From positions 1 through 47,111 of the forward strand of contig NZ_CAMLDV010000006.1 in NCBI RefSeq assembly GCF_946478835.1: a stretch of 47,111 nucleotides of DNA. Direction: 5' to 3'. The notes beneath the pieces are model-generated. The model was not told the origin of the DNA and made no database searches. It saw nothing but the letters and a program-made list of their open reading frames with translations. Made by a program: the position numbers and the translations under genes. Shown here one piece after another: positions 8,294-16,040 of the stretch. The stretch is from an uncultured Bdellovibrio sp. Lineage in GTDB: Bacteria; Bdellovibrionota; Bdellovibrionia; Bdellovibrionales; Bdellovibrionaceae. Within the stretch, counting starts at the first letter, position 1; each line of letters opens with the position of its first letter.

Positions 8294-8921
8294 TCAACAT
8301 AAAAAACTCACGCGCTCTTTAAAAAAGTTCATTCTGGATTATGAGAAAGAACTTTCTTTGGATGTGTTTGAGGCTTTTCTTGAAACTCTTAGCGAAGAAC
8401 TAAAGTCTGCTCAAACGGAACTACAAAAAGTTCCTGCAGGTCCTCCGCGCGCCAAAAAATTGCATGAGTTGGTTGAGAACGAAATCGCTCAAGGCGCTAA
8501 CATCGAAGCGTCCTGCAAAAAAGGATGCTCTGCGTGCTGCCATATGGAAGTGGAAATCACGAACTACGAGGCAGAGATTTTGGGACATCTTGTGCGCTCA
8601 GGCCACTCTATTGAGCGCTCGCGTTTACAACAGCAAAGTAAGCGCACTTTGCAAGATCCCATTTGGCGTGAAGGGGTTCGCAACTTGTCCAATCGCTGTG
8701 TTTTTCTGAATAGCGAAGGCGCTTGCAGTATTTATGAAAACCGTCCTGTCATGTGTCGCCGTCACTCGGTGACGTCCCCTGCAAAGAACTGCGAAACTTC
8801 GGATGGAAAAATCGTGATTCGGTATTTTCCCAAGGTGGATTTACTAATCAGTGCCGCTAACGAAGACACTCAAGTTGAAATCGGCCCGTTGGCAAAAATG
8901 TTAGAGATGCGGCTTCGTTAA
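8271..8921 (+). CDS. YkgJ-type cysteine-cluster (zinc/iron-chelating) protein
   Basis: 216 residues. A helical N-terminal region of about 75 residues is followed by the YkgJ/UPF0153 pattern CKKGCSACC (about 82-90), GACSIYENRPVMCRRH (about 149-164) and a further Cys in AKNCE. Together these give the conserved cysteines predicted to hold a zinc or an iron-sulfur centre. The family is widespread in proteobacteria and its biochemical function remains unknown. The 3' end overlaps the antitoxin gene on the other strand by 4 bases (8918-8921). Confidence 0.85.
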   Translation: MTLDSFFAQHKKLTRSLKKFILDYEKELSLDVFEAFLETLSEELKSAQTELQKVPAGPPRAKKLHELVENEIAQGANIEASCKKGCSACCHMEVEITNYEAEILGHLVRSGHSIERSRLQQQSKRTLQDPIWREGVRNLSNRCVFLNSEGACSIYENRPVMCRRHSVTSPAKNCETSDGKIVIRYFPKVDLLISAANEDTQVEIGPLAKMLEMRLR

Positions 8922-9160
8922 GCTTTTTTGGTGAAGACAGCCTTTTCCAGTTTGCTAATTCGCTCCTCCAGGGAAATTTCGTTCCCCATGGATTTTTTTA
9001 AAAACCAGTTTAAGAACGTTTGATAACCCATTCCCTGTTTTTCGCCCTCTTCTTCCAACCACTGCAAAACATCGGAATCAAGACGAACCGTTTTAAGTAC
9101 TTTGACTTCTTTTGCGACCTTACCTCTTTTGGCTTTGGAAAAATCGTATTCTTTTTTCAT
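8918..9160 (-). CDS. brnA: BrnA-type antitoxin (CopG/RHH-like)
   Basis: 80 residues. The N-terminal DFSKAKRGK and the segment VRLDSDVLQWLEEEGEKQG followed by GYQTFLNWFLKKSM (about residues 26-58) are typical of BrnA antitoxins. These have a ribbon-helix-helix DNA-binding fold, neutralise BrnT ribonuclease and repress the operon. The tail (residues 63-78) is a short amphipathic helix. The start codon overlaps the stop of the short brnT-like ORF upstream (ATGA, 9157-9160), the standard toxin-first order of brnTA. Here the toxin is truncated, so BrnA may survive as a regulator or as protection against other BrnT toxins. Confidence 0.8.
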   Translation of the reverse strand: MKKEYDFSKAKRGKVAKEVKVLKTVRLDSDVLQWLEEEGEKQGMGYQTFLNWFLKKSMGNEISLEERISKLEKAVFTKKA

Positions 9161-9333
9161 AAAAATCCCCGAAAAGAGTATTGTTTCTCCTCATGTTTAG
9201 TTGCTGATCGCGCAGAAATAATTCTTATTCTCTCTGGATTTATTCTTTCGCAATAAACAACAACCAAAACTTTCGATTTAGAAGAACGACCTATTCGAAC
9301 CCAACGTTCTTCATCGGAACTTTCAAAATCCAT
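9157..9333 (-). pseudogene. brnT: BrnT toxin, C-terminal half only (5'-truncated)
   Basis: Reading the minus strand from ATG 9331-9333 to TGA 9157-9159 gives 58 residues. They carry the conserved BrnT block SDEERWVRIGRSSKSKVLVV (residues 6-25), then RIRIISARSATKHEEKQYS. Full BrnT is about 90-100 residues and begins with a W-D/N-K-N..KHGV segment. I translated the 110 bases upstream in all three frames and found no trace of it, and the open frame is closed by a stop 15 bases before the ATG. The toxin therefore seems to have lost its N-terminal helix and first strand. It remains in frame and coupled to brnA, so it may still be translated. Confidence 0.72.
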
Positions 9334-9449
9334 ATTACCACACTGTTATTACGATGTAAATACACTTCCAAATAGCCAATTACATTGCAAAAACAGCGCA
9401 AAAGAGGACGCCATTTTAAATCGGTTTTGAAAAGATCGACAGTCCGGGC

Positions 9450-9719
9450 TCAGGACAGGATTTTTTTAAGCTCTTCGCGGTCTTCGGCGTCGGGAATGAG
9501 CCATTCTGCTGGTAGATGCTCGACGACGTATTTCCAAGAGGCTTGCACCATGGGTTTAGCAAGCGGTTTTCCGTGAAGATCTTTGAGTAGATTTAAATGT
9601 CGCAATAAAATCGTGCGCGTGGGTTTATAGAAGCCTTCTTGATCCGTGCCTGCATTAGTGACGATGTCGGATTCTTCGACTTTCTTAATTAAATTCTGAA
9701 AAAAGACTGTGAGACTCAT
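9450..9719 (-). CDS. Small hypothetical protein
   Basis: An 89-residue soluble, helix-rich protein that I do not recognise. Visible features are an amphipathic N-terminal helix (SLTVFFQNLIKKVEES), a middle helix ILLRHLNLLKDLHGK and a Trp-rich stretch SWKYVVEHLPAEWLIPD. It has no signal peptide, no membrane segment and no cysteine. The ATG at 9717-9719 is preceded only by a weak purine stretch (GAAATGAG). It is a stand-alone gene between the brnTA remnant and the OsmC gene. It is probably real because codon use resembles its neighbours. Confidence 0.55.
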   Translation of the reverse strand: MSLTVFFQNLIKKVEESDIVTNAGTDQEGFYKPTRTILLRHLNLLKDLHGKPLAKPMVQASWKYVVEHLPAEWLIPDAEDREELKKILS

Positions 9720-9824
9720 AGCTCATTTCACTCGATTTCCGTGGTAACGGCAACCGGAACGTGTTCTCTGACACATTTGTATTTTAACGATGAACTTCTC
9801 CTTTGGTTTTGTGCGAATTAAAAT

Positions 9825-9843
9825 CCTCTGCAAATCAGGAGGT
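9825..9843 (+). promoter_or_regulatory. Possible Shine-Dalgarno hairpin of the OsmC gene
   Basis: CCTCTG shortly upstream can pair, with one bulged base, with CAGGAGG, which contains the strong binding site 5 bases before ATG 9848. The stem is short and thus weakly supported. Confidence 0.3.
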
Positions 9844-9847
9844 CACT

Positions 9848-10300
9848 ATGGATAGAAAAGCAACGGCGGTCTGGAGAGGCAATCTTCAAAACGGAAAAGG
9901 CGAAATCAGCACTGAAAGTGGAGTTTTAAGAAACACTCCCTATTCTTTTTCCACGCGCTTCGGGGAAGCATCGGGAGCCAATCCCGACGAGTTGATCGCA
10001 GCGGCTCACGCCAGTTGCTTTACAATGGCCCTGTCCGGAGCGCTTGCCAAGAAGGGCTATATTGCCGACAGCCTCGAAACATCCGCCACAGTCACAGTGG
10101 AAAAGCAAGGAGACGGGTTCGCTATCACTTCTTCCAAACTGAGACTCAGAGCGCAGGTCCCCGATATTGATCGAGGAACGTTTGAAAGCATCGCGAATGA
10201 TGCAAAGACGAACTGTCCTGTATCCAAAGCATTGAATTTAAAAATTTCTTTGGATGTGGATTTCCATCAGTCTCTACATAGCACGAGCGCTTCGCATTAG
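9848..10300 (+). CDS. OsmC-family hydroperoxide reductase
   Basis: Start ATG 9848 follows AGGAGGT at ideal spacing; the longer frame beginning at TTG/ATG-like codons near 9803 lacks a binding site. The 150-residue product is a full-length OsmC-like thiol peroxidase. The two catalytic cysteines are Cys57 (in HASCFTMALS) and Cys123 (in TNCPVSKAL), and the conserved N-terminal block reads RFGEASGANPDELIAAAHA. OsmC proteins reduce organic hydroperoxides in the cytoplasm using lipoylated or thiol donors. No OhrR-type regulator is adjacent, and the general OsmC subtype fits better than Ohr. Confidence 0.92.
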   Translation: MDRKATAVWRGNLQNGKGEISTESGVLRNTPYSFSTRFGEASGANPDELIAAAHASCFTMALSGALAKKGYIADSLETSATVTVEKQGDGFAITSSKLRLRAQVPDIDRGTFESIANDAKTNCPVSKALNLKISLDVDFHQSLHSTSASH

Positions 10301-10316
10301 TTGTTTACAAAATTCG

Positions 10317-10368
10317 ATGCTGTTTTCATAATGAAGCCTCAACAAGGATTCTTTTATGAAAACAGCAT
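10317..10368 (+). promoter_or_regulatory. 13-bp inverted repeat locking the start codon of the small lipoprotein gene
   Basis: ATGCTGTTTTCAT (10317-10329) is the exact reverse complement of ATGAAAACAGCAT (10356-10368), the first four codons of the gene. The 26-base loop carries the ribosome binding site AAGGA. Folding would hide the start codon in the stem. It may act as a translational switch; no T-tract follows, so a terminator of osmC is unlikely. Confidence 0.65.
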
Positions 10369-10868
10369 TGGTTTTAGTCAGCTCTGCCCTCTTACTTTCT
10401 TCTTGCGCGATCACAGGCAAAAGCATTCGCGATGTTCCTGCGATTAAGTCACAAAATATTCAGGTGTCGGCTTTAAGTGGTCTTCCGAAAAGAAATATTT
10501 CTTTGACTGTCGTCGATGCCCGAGACGATAAAAATCAATCTGCGGAGTTACAGACAGAAATCACTCGCGCCGTAACGGAGGCTTTGGCTCGTGAAGGCAC
10601 AACAGTGTCTACTCCGGGAGCCAACGACCTTGTTCTTACAATTCACAATACAGAGATGGGCAAATACAAAGAAGGCTGCGTGAAAATCACAAGCTCTTTG
10701 ACGATTCCCAAAAAAGCGAAACTGGGTGCCGAAGCTTCGAGCTGCTTTGAGATGAAAAATCCATTCGGCGCTAAGATGAGTGTGGATATCACGAAAGCTT
10801 ACGAAGAAGCGTTGAGCTTGATCTTTAAGAATTTAGATCAAGGTTTGGGACAGTTGAATAAGTTGTAA
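10356..10868 (+). CDS. Small YajG-like lipoprotein
   Basis: 170 residues with a clear lipoprotein signal peptide ending in the lipobox LLSSC (Cys17). The mature part starts with a strand-rich segment ISLTVVDARDDKNQS followed by helix EITRAVTEALAREG and DLVLTIHNTEMG. This pattern resembles YajG/LPS-assembly-like or curli CsgG-type small lipoprotein domains, in which a beta sheet packs on helices. Two cysteines (in EGCVKI and SSCFEM) could form a periplasmic disulfide. Function unknown. Translation may be gated by the start-codon hairpin. Confidence 0.7.
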   Translation: MKTALVLVSSALLLSSCAITGKSIRDVPAIKSQNIQVSALSGLPKRNISLTVVDARDDKNQSAELQTEITRAVTEALAREGTTVSTPGANDLVLTIHNTEMGKYKEGCVKITSSLTIPKKAKLGAEASSCFEMKNPFGAKMSVDITKAYEEALSLIFKNLDQGLGQLNKL

Positions 10869-10892
10869 ATGGAATGCGCCGCAATTCAAAAA

Positions 10893-10925
10893 GGTACGGC
10901 GTACCTCTTAGCGATACGCCTTACC
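10893..10925. terminator. Hairpin between converging genes
   Basis: GGTACGGCGTA (10893-10903) pairs with TACGCCTTACC (10915-10925) with one mismatch and an 11-base loop. It overlaps the last codons of the glycine-rich lipoprotein gene. There is no good T-tract, so termination is plausible but not certain. Confidence 0.5.
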
Positions 10926-13900
10926 GCGGCCGTTATTCCAGAATTTGATTCCTGTCGGAGCGTTGACGTTTTGACTTGCTGTAGAAGAAAAGGTCATAGT
11001 TCTACTATCAGGCAAGCCGTCACTCGCCACATTGGTCAAATATTTTCCGGAAAGATCATTCCATACGCAACCCGCGATCTGACTTCCACCACCTGGAGTA
11101 ATTACGACATTAATATCTCCGGGATTAGTTACTGAACTAGGCACTTCTATCGCGGCACCACCATGTCCACCGTTGTAGCCGTTTCTATCTGAGTTTAGAT
11201 TACCACCAGAGCCCATGTCTCCCAGAGCTCCAGCACCACCGCCACCACCATAATGACCACCGCCACCGCCGCCGCCATAAGTTGTTGAACAAGCTCCAGC
11301 TCCTCCACCAAAACCTGCTCCAAATCCACCGCGACCGTAGAATGCTCCTTCGTTGGTGTCATTCCCGAGAGACGCACCTATCTTACAACTGCTTCCACCT
11401 TGCCCGGCGGATCCATTTGTTTGCGCAACTCCTCCGGGACTTGGAATATAATCGCCTGCTGGAGTTGCCCCACCTGCCGATGCTGTTCCTATAGCACCAC
11501 CTGCACCACCAGAGCTTGCCCCGGCAGTTCCTGAAACGGCCGATGTCATGGGACCTTCTCCCGCTCCACCAGCTCCGCCAGCTCCTGCATCGAAATCGTC
11601 AGTACCACCTCGGCCACCGCCGCCACCGCCACCGTAAATAACGCCGTTATTTAGAATCGTGACGTTGTTATATTGAGCTTCAATTTTAAATGCCGTTCCA
11701 CCAGTTTGTCCCATACGAAGAGCACCCGTTGTTCCTGATGGCGCAAGGCCACCCGCACCGAAAGCGCCGATGATTTGACCATTGTTGATCAAACGAACTC
11801 TGGCTCCCGCAGAGAGAAGTCCGGTTCTCATCGCAGGTAAGGTCGGATCATTGCTTGAAACTTTAACCGCTGAATTGACTGTCACTACGAACGTACGGTT
11901 AGAAGATGCAACGGTAGAGTCATATTGTGCAACGGCTTTATCGTAAATGTTGTAATTCAATTCATCCGCCGCAATTGGTGCCAAGACCACCGCATCCGTC
12001 ATCGATACATTGATTGTAGCGACGGCAGATTGATCTGTTCCGCCACCGCTATCTTTCACTTTTACCGTCACGACAGCAGAAGCATCCACCCCTTGTGTCG
12101 CAGTCAAATTCACCGTCAAGTTTCCGTCGCCTGTACGAGTTTGCGAACAGTTTACAGTCAAGCGTGACGTATTCGAATTTGTACAAATTAAAGAAACCGT
12201 CTGCGCATTTTCGTTCGGCGGTCCGACGTCTACAGTCAAATTAAAGCTTGAAGTGGTATTGCCGGATGGATTGAGTAAAATTTCATGCGTCGTCGGAATG
12301 GCTGTGATTGTGGGAGCATCGTTCACAGGATTCACAATGATCGCAATTTCCTGATTAACTACAGAATTCCCTGCACCATTCCCGTCATCAAATTGAATTT
12401 TTGCGTAACAAGTTCCGTAATAATCCGCACGAGGCTTGATACTCACGGCGCCCGTCGCGGGATCAATCACAAAGTCACTTGCCGGTGTTGCAACAACGGA
12501 TGAGTCATTACAAGCCGTGCCCGTGAGACCTGTATAAATTAAAGAATAAGTCCCCATGCTCTCATCCAAAGATTGAACGGCAGCATCAGACAAAACTTCA
12601 ACCAGTGACGAAAAACTCGGATCGTCTTCCGTTAAAACGACTGGTGTACCAATCGTCAACGTCGGAGTTGCATTGGCAACCGTGATAGACAATGACTTCA
12701 TATCCGTTGCCGATTGAGGGTCCGTCGCCAAAAGAGCCAGCGTGCAAGTGCCGACATGGGAGTTATTCGGCGTTCCCGCAATTGTCACCGTTCTTCCATT
12801 TGCAGACGGTGTCGCTGTCAACCACGTACATGTGTCCGAAGCATCTCTGACAACCGTGATATTTTCGGGATCTGGATCCGTTACGGGCACAACACAGTTA
12901 TAAGCCACGTCCTCTGTTGCCGCAGCCGAACACGGGGCCAGTGCTGCTGCAATCACGGGAGCATCTTGAGTATTCACAACATTAATTGCGATATCCACAT
13001 ACCCTGTCGAAGGAAATGTATCAGTCAGAGCAATACGAATCTGACAAGTTCCTTGATAATCCGCAGCCGGACGGAAAGAGAACTCACCGGTTGAAGCATC
13101 GATAGAATAATTTGTTGCTGTCGGTGCCATCGCATGATCTTCACAGCGATCCCCTGCGACAACTGGAGTTACTAGAGAATAGACACTGCCGCCGCCTTCT
13201 TCAATCGAAGAAACATTGGCTCCCGGAATGACGATGGCCAAAGGCGCATCCTCAGAAATACTATAAGGTCCACCAGTCACATTAATAATAGGCGGAGAGT
13301 TTTCTATAGAGATCGTCCAAGAGAAGCGCGCGCTTTCTCCGGCAACATCATCTTCTGCATAAACATCCACCTGACAACTCGTACCGACTTCAGAACCACT
13401 CGGAGTTCCGCTCACCTCACCAGTTGAGGCATTGATAGAAAGCCATGGACCGCAGTTTGTCGCCGGGTCGAATTTATATGTCAAAGTCGCTGGACCTGGC
13501 AAATCCACGTCTGTTGCCGCAATAGTGCAAGAGTAATTATGATTTTCACCGATCGTAGCTGGACACGCTAACGTGGTAATCACAGGAACGTCATTTACAG
13601 GTTGTAAATCCAACGTCACTGTTGCGACAGCGGACTGATTGCCCGCCCGATCAACGACTTTGTAAGTGAATGAATCATCAAGCTCGTTGTCGTGTGTCGG
13701 AGTATAGACACACGCCAAAACATTGGAACCATTCACACATCCTGTCAAAGTTCCCTTTGTCGGTGTTGTCACGAACTCAATATGGTATTGGTCATTTTCT
13801 GTTGGAGAATTTATCGTAAAGGGAGTGACCGTATCTTCCGTGACAGAAATAGTTTGATCTGCCCCCGCGACAGGAACTTGGTCATCAAGAAGAAAACTTC

Positions 13901-14249
13901 CCAGTTCAATGGTTTCTGAACTCTCTTTAATAACCGCAATCAGACGAACCTTGTAGGTCGTAGCTGGCAGAGTGCTGATATTCCAATCGTACTCTCCATC
14001 ATTATCAAGACGAGACTCCACCGTTGTCCATGTCGAACCACTGTCATTGGAATATTCAAGCCGAAGATAATCCGGCGTAACACTACCACCATTGGTTTTC
14101 CAACGAACTTCAACGATATCAGCAGGTTTATAGGCAGGTTTAAGCGAAGCTGTACTTTCGAGCTTTGAACTCAATATCTCCCAGCTAGCATTCATACAGC
14201 CAGAGAGCAATCCTAAAGAAGTGATAAACAAAATAGTACGTGCAAGCAT
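10908..14249 (-). CDS. Giant lipoprotein adhesin: Ig/cadherin-like repeats plus glycine-rich phage-fibre-like module
   Basis: About 1113 residues, with the ATG at 14249 preferred over the adjacent GTG. A signal peptide with lipobox LLSGC precedes about six Ig/cadherin-like domains at roughly residues 35-750, joined by linkers such as NPVNDAPTI, with VSGTPSGS and FRPAADYQGTC motifs typical of putative-Ig and cadherin repeats. Residues about 750-865 form a further beta domain ending in VRLINNGQIIGAFG. About 870-1034 is very glycine-rich (IYGGGGGGGRGG and similar), like the polyglycine-II sandwich of phage tail-fibre adhesins such as Gp38. A short C-terminal cap follows (SGKYLTNV to GKAYR). Probably an outer-membrane surface adhesin. 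It diverges from the pentapeptide-HTTM cassette with 76 bases between starts. Confidence 0.85.
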   Translation of the reverse strand: MLARTILFITSLGLLSGCMNASWEILSSKLESTASLKPAYKPADIVEVRWKTNGGSVTPDYLRLEYSNDSGSTWTTVESRLDNDGEYDWNISTLPATTYKVRLIAVIKESSETIELGSFLLDDQVPVAGADQTISVTEDTVTPFTINSPTENDQYHIEFVTTPTKGTLTGCVNGSNVLACVYTPTHDNELDDSFTYKVVDRAGNQSAVATVTLDLQPVNDVPVITTLACPATIGENHNYSCTIAATDVDLPGPATLTYKFDPATNCGPWLSINASTGEVSGTPSGSEVGTSCQVDVYAEDDVAGESARFSWTISIENSPPIINVTGGPYSISEDAPLAIVIPGANVSSIEEGGGSVYSLVTPVVAGDRCEDHAMAPTATNYSIDASTGEFSFRPAADYQGTCQIRIALTDTFPSTGYVDIAINVVNTQDAPVIAAALAPCSAAATEDVAYNCVVPVTDPDPENITVVRDASDTCTWLTATPSANGRTVTIAGTPNNSHVGTCTLALLATDPQSATDMKSLSITVANATPTLTIGTPVVLTEDDPSFSSLVEVLSDAAVQSLDESMGTYSLIYTGLTGTACNDSSVVATPASDFVIDPATGAVSIKPRADYYGTCYAKIQFDDGNGAGNSVVNQEIAIIVNPVNDAPTITAIPTTHEILLNPSGNTTSSFNLTVDVGPPNENAQTVSLICTNSNTSRLTVNCSQTRTGDGNLTVNLTATQGVDASAVVTVKVKDSGGGTDQSAVATINVSMTDAVVLAPIAADELNYNIYDKAVAQYDSTVASSNRTFVVTVNSAVKVSSNDPTLPAMRTGLLSAGARVRLINNGQIIGAFGAGGLAPSGTTGALRMGQTGGTAFKIEAQYNNVTILNNGVIYGGGGGGGRGGTDDFDAGAGGAGGAGEGPMTSAVSGTAGASSGGAGGAIGTASAGGATPAGDYIPSPGGVAQTNGSAGQGGSSCKIGASLGNDTNEGAFYGRGGFGAGFGGGAGACSTTYGGGGGGGHYGGGGGAGALGDMGSGGNLNSDRNGYNGGHGGAAIEVPSSVTNPGDINVVITPGGGSQIAGCVWNDLSGKYLTNVASDGLPDSRTMTFSSTASQNVNAPTGIKFWNNGRGKAYR

Positions 14250-14309
14250 CACATTGATACTTATCGGAATTTCACGAAAAAACTGGATTGTTTCCTCGAG
14301 AAAAAACTG

Positions 14310-14332
14310 TCATGATCGTCTCATCATGAGAC
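14310..14332 (+). promoter_or_regulatory. Nested palindromes over the pentapeptide start codon
   Basis: TCATGAT (14310-14316) is complementary to ATCATGA (14323-14329), with a 6-base loop. Overlapping it, GTCTCAT and ATGAGAC (14318-14324 and 14326-14332) form a second symmetric pair. The ATG at 14326 lies in both. There is no clear Shine-Dalgarno here. It may be an operator or a start-codon hairpin. Confidence 0.4.
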
Positions 14333-14868
14333 TTTTGGCTTTTATTGGGATCGTCCTCATTACTTCCGTGATTACTCCGCGAACTTCCTTAGGACTTTCG
14401 TTGAGTGCTTCGCCCCTGAGTGGCCAAAAGAATAACAAAATGGAGTTTTCTGAACAGCCATTGGCTTTCGCACAAATCATCAACGCCGACTTTAATGACA
14501 GCTCCTTTTCGCAGAACACCTGGTTTCAGATTTCCATCAAAAATACAAACTGGCTGCAATCTCGTCTCACGGGAACGCGGATCTCAAAAGCAGATCTTTC
14601 TTTTGTTCAGTTCATAAGCTCTGATTTAGCCGGAGTGAAGTGCGCGCATTGCTTACTTCAAGACGTGCTTTTTGAAGATTGTTATTTAGATGGTGTTCAC
14701 TTCCTAGCAAGCACTCTAAAAAATGTTCGCTTCGTGCGTTCCGATCTAAGTCGCGCCGATTTTGTTTCCACAGCTTGTGTAAATTGCAGCGTGGATTTGG
14801 CTACCGCAAAAACAGTTACTCCAGAACAACTCAAAAAATGGAACTTTGTCGTCAAGGATTCACCATGA
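14326..14868 (+). CDS. Secreted pentapeptide-repeat protein (cassette 1)
   Basis: The start ATG 14326 places a signal peptide (LLAFIGIVLITSVITP) at the N-terminus. Longer frames from 14221 run through the divergent gene's start and are not credible. After a short linker, residues about 45-160 are pentapeptide repeats of the A(D/N)LXX type (ADFND SSFSQ, ADLSF VQFIS SDLAG), which form a right-handed quadrilateral beta-helix. The product is 180 residues and probably periplasmic or surface-exposed. Its stop overlaps the start of the HTTM gene (ATGA 14865-14868), giving strict translational coupling. A paralogous pair occurs at 20697-22336. The role is unknown; a scaffold for the HTTM protein or adhesin is an inference. 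Confidence 0.85.
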   Translation: MRLLAFIGIVLITSVITPRTSLGLSLSASPLSGQKNNKMEFSEQPLAFAQIINADFNDSSFSQNTWFQISIKNTNWLQSRLTGTRISKADLSFVQFISSDLAGVKCAHCLLQDVLFEDCYLDGVHFLASTLKNVRFVRSDLSRADFVSTACVNCSVDLATAKTVTPEQLKKWNFVVKDSP

Positions 14869-16040
14869 GAACTTACTTTCGTCGACAGTTCCAAGAAATT
14901 CTAAACTCTAAAGCTTTACAGATCTACGGCGGACTTCTCGCTCTCACCCATGTTTTGACCGCTTACTTTTGGACGGATCGATCTTTGGATTTGGTCGTTA
15001 AAGCCTCCGAAATTTCTTCGCCCCTTTGTTGGCCTATGGTTCCTTTTTGTGACACCCTTCGGTTCACAAATTCCTTGGGAGCAGCGTATTTCCTTGAAGT
15101 CTACGCCATGATGGGTATTGCAACGGCCGGCCTTTTCTTTTTGGGAAAGATCCGTCTTGGTTATGTCGGGCTCATTTTCCTTTTACTCCTGAAAGTATTC
15201 TTCACAAGCCTTTCTTATGGGTTGATGGGAAATTATCACTACATGAGTTTTTTCACTCATCTTGCGTTTCTTTTCTTCCCTCGTAAAAAAGTCATCATTC
15301 CGTTTTTTATCGGCATATTTTATTGGGGAGCGGGAATTTTAAAATTTGATCCCGAATGGTTGTCGGGTGTAGCGCTCATTTCCCCTAGTTTTTTACCTTC
15401 TCAACTTCAGCATTTCAGTCTTGCTTATGCGGTTCTTTTGGAATGCGTCTTTGTTTTAGGTCTTTTTAGTCATAACAAATGGATCCGCAGTGGTGTTTTT
15501 GTGCAGTTCCTTTTGTTTCACATCTTCTCATGGCACATCGTAGGTTACTTCTATCCTCTAACAATGTTTTTGCTTCTCGGCCTTTTTGCCCTTATTCCTC
15601 TTTTTAAGGAAAACTGGGAAGCTTATTTAGATTCATCCACATTAAAGAATAAAAGTACCGTCATCTTGTGTTCAGTTTTAATCTTGCTGCAAGTAATCCC
15701 GAGTATTGCCTTTCAAGATCCCGCAACAACCGGGGCCCCAAGAATTTTATCTTTAAATATGCTGGATGCACGAGTTGAATGTGAAACCCTTTTGGTCCGC
15801 CATCAAAACGGATCTGAAGAGGTTTACGATCCCTTTGTTAAGGCGCCCTCGACAAGAACGCAATGTGATCCTCTGGTTTTTCTTTCTCAGATTAAATCTG
15901 TTTGTAAAGATCCAACAGAAAAATTTGATTTCTGGCTTCAATCGCGCCGAACGACAACCGATAAACTTGATACAAGGCTCTTTGTTAAAGATATATGCAA
16001 TAAAAACCCGGCCTCGATTTTATGGACGGAGTTTTTATGA
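14865..16040 (+). CDS. HTTM-domain (vitamin-K-carboxylase-like) membrane protein (cassette 1)
   Basis: ATG 14865 follows AGGA at good spacing and overlaps the previous stop, giving 391 residues; the long upstream extension in this frame is rejected. Eight or so hydrophobic segments lie between residues 18 and 285, then a soluble C-terminal tail of about 100 residues. Landmarks are MGNYHY (121-126), YWGAGILKFDPEWLSG (153-168) and FHIFSWHIVGYFYP (218-231), which match HTTM/VKGC proteins. Lys160 lines up, from memory, with the catalytic Lys218 of human gamma-glutamyl carboxylase (AGVKKLDADW). Six cysteines (55, 62, 306, 334, 347, 378) are shared with the paralogue at 21131. It ends in an ATGA overlap with the propeller gene. 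Confidence 0.8.
   Translation: MRTYFRRQFQEILNSKALQIYGGLLALTHVLTAYFWTDRSLDLVVKASEISSPLCWPMVPFCDTLRFTNSLGAAYFLEVYAMMGIATAGLFFLGKIRLGYVGLIFLLLLKVFFTSLSYGLMGNYHYMSFFTHLAFLFFPRKKVIIPFFIGIFYWGAGILKFDPEWLSGVALISPSFLPSQLQHFSLAYAVLLECVFVLGLFSHNKWIRSGVFVQFLLFHIFSWHIVGYFYPLTMFLLLGLFALIPLFKENWEAYLDSSTLKNKSTVILCSVLILLQVIPSIAFQDPATTGAPRILSLNMLDARVECETLLVRHQNGSEEVYDPFVKAPSTRTQCDPLVFLSQIKSVCKDPTEKFDFWLQSRRTTTDKLDTRLFVKDICNKNPASILWTEFL

Noticed and set aside
14679..14864. Upstream extension of the HTTM frame to 14679
   Set aside because: It lies inside the pentapeptide gene, and ATG 14865 has AGGA and an ATGA overlap.
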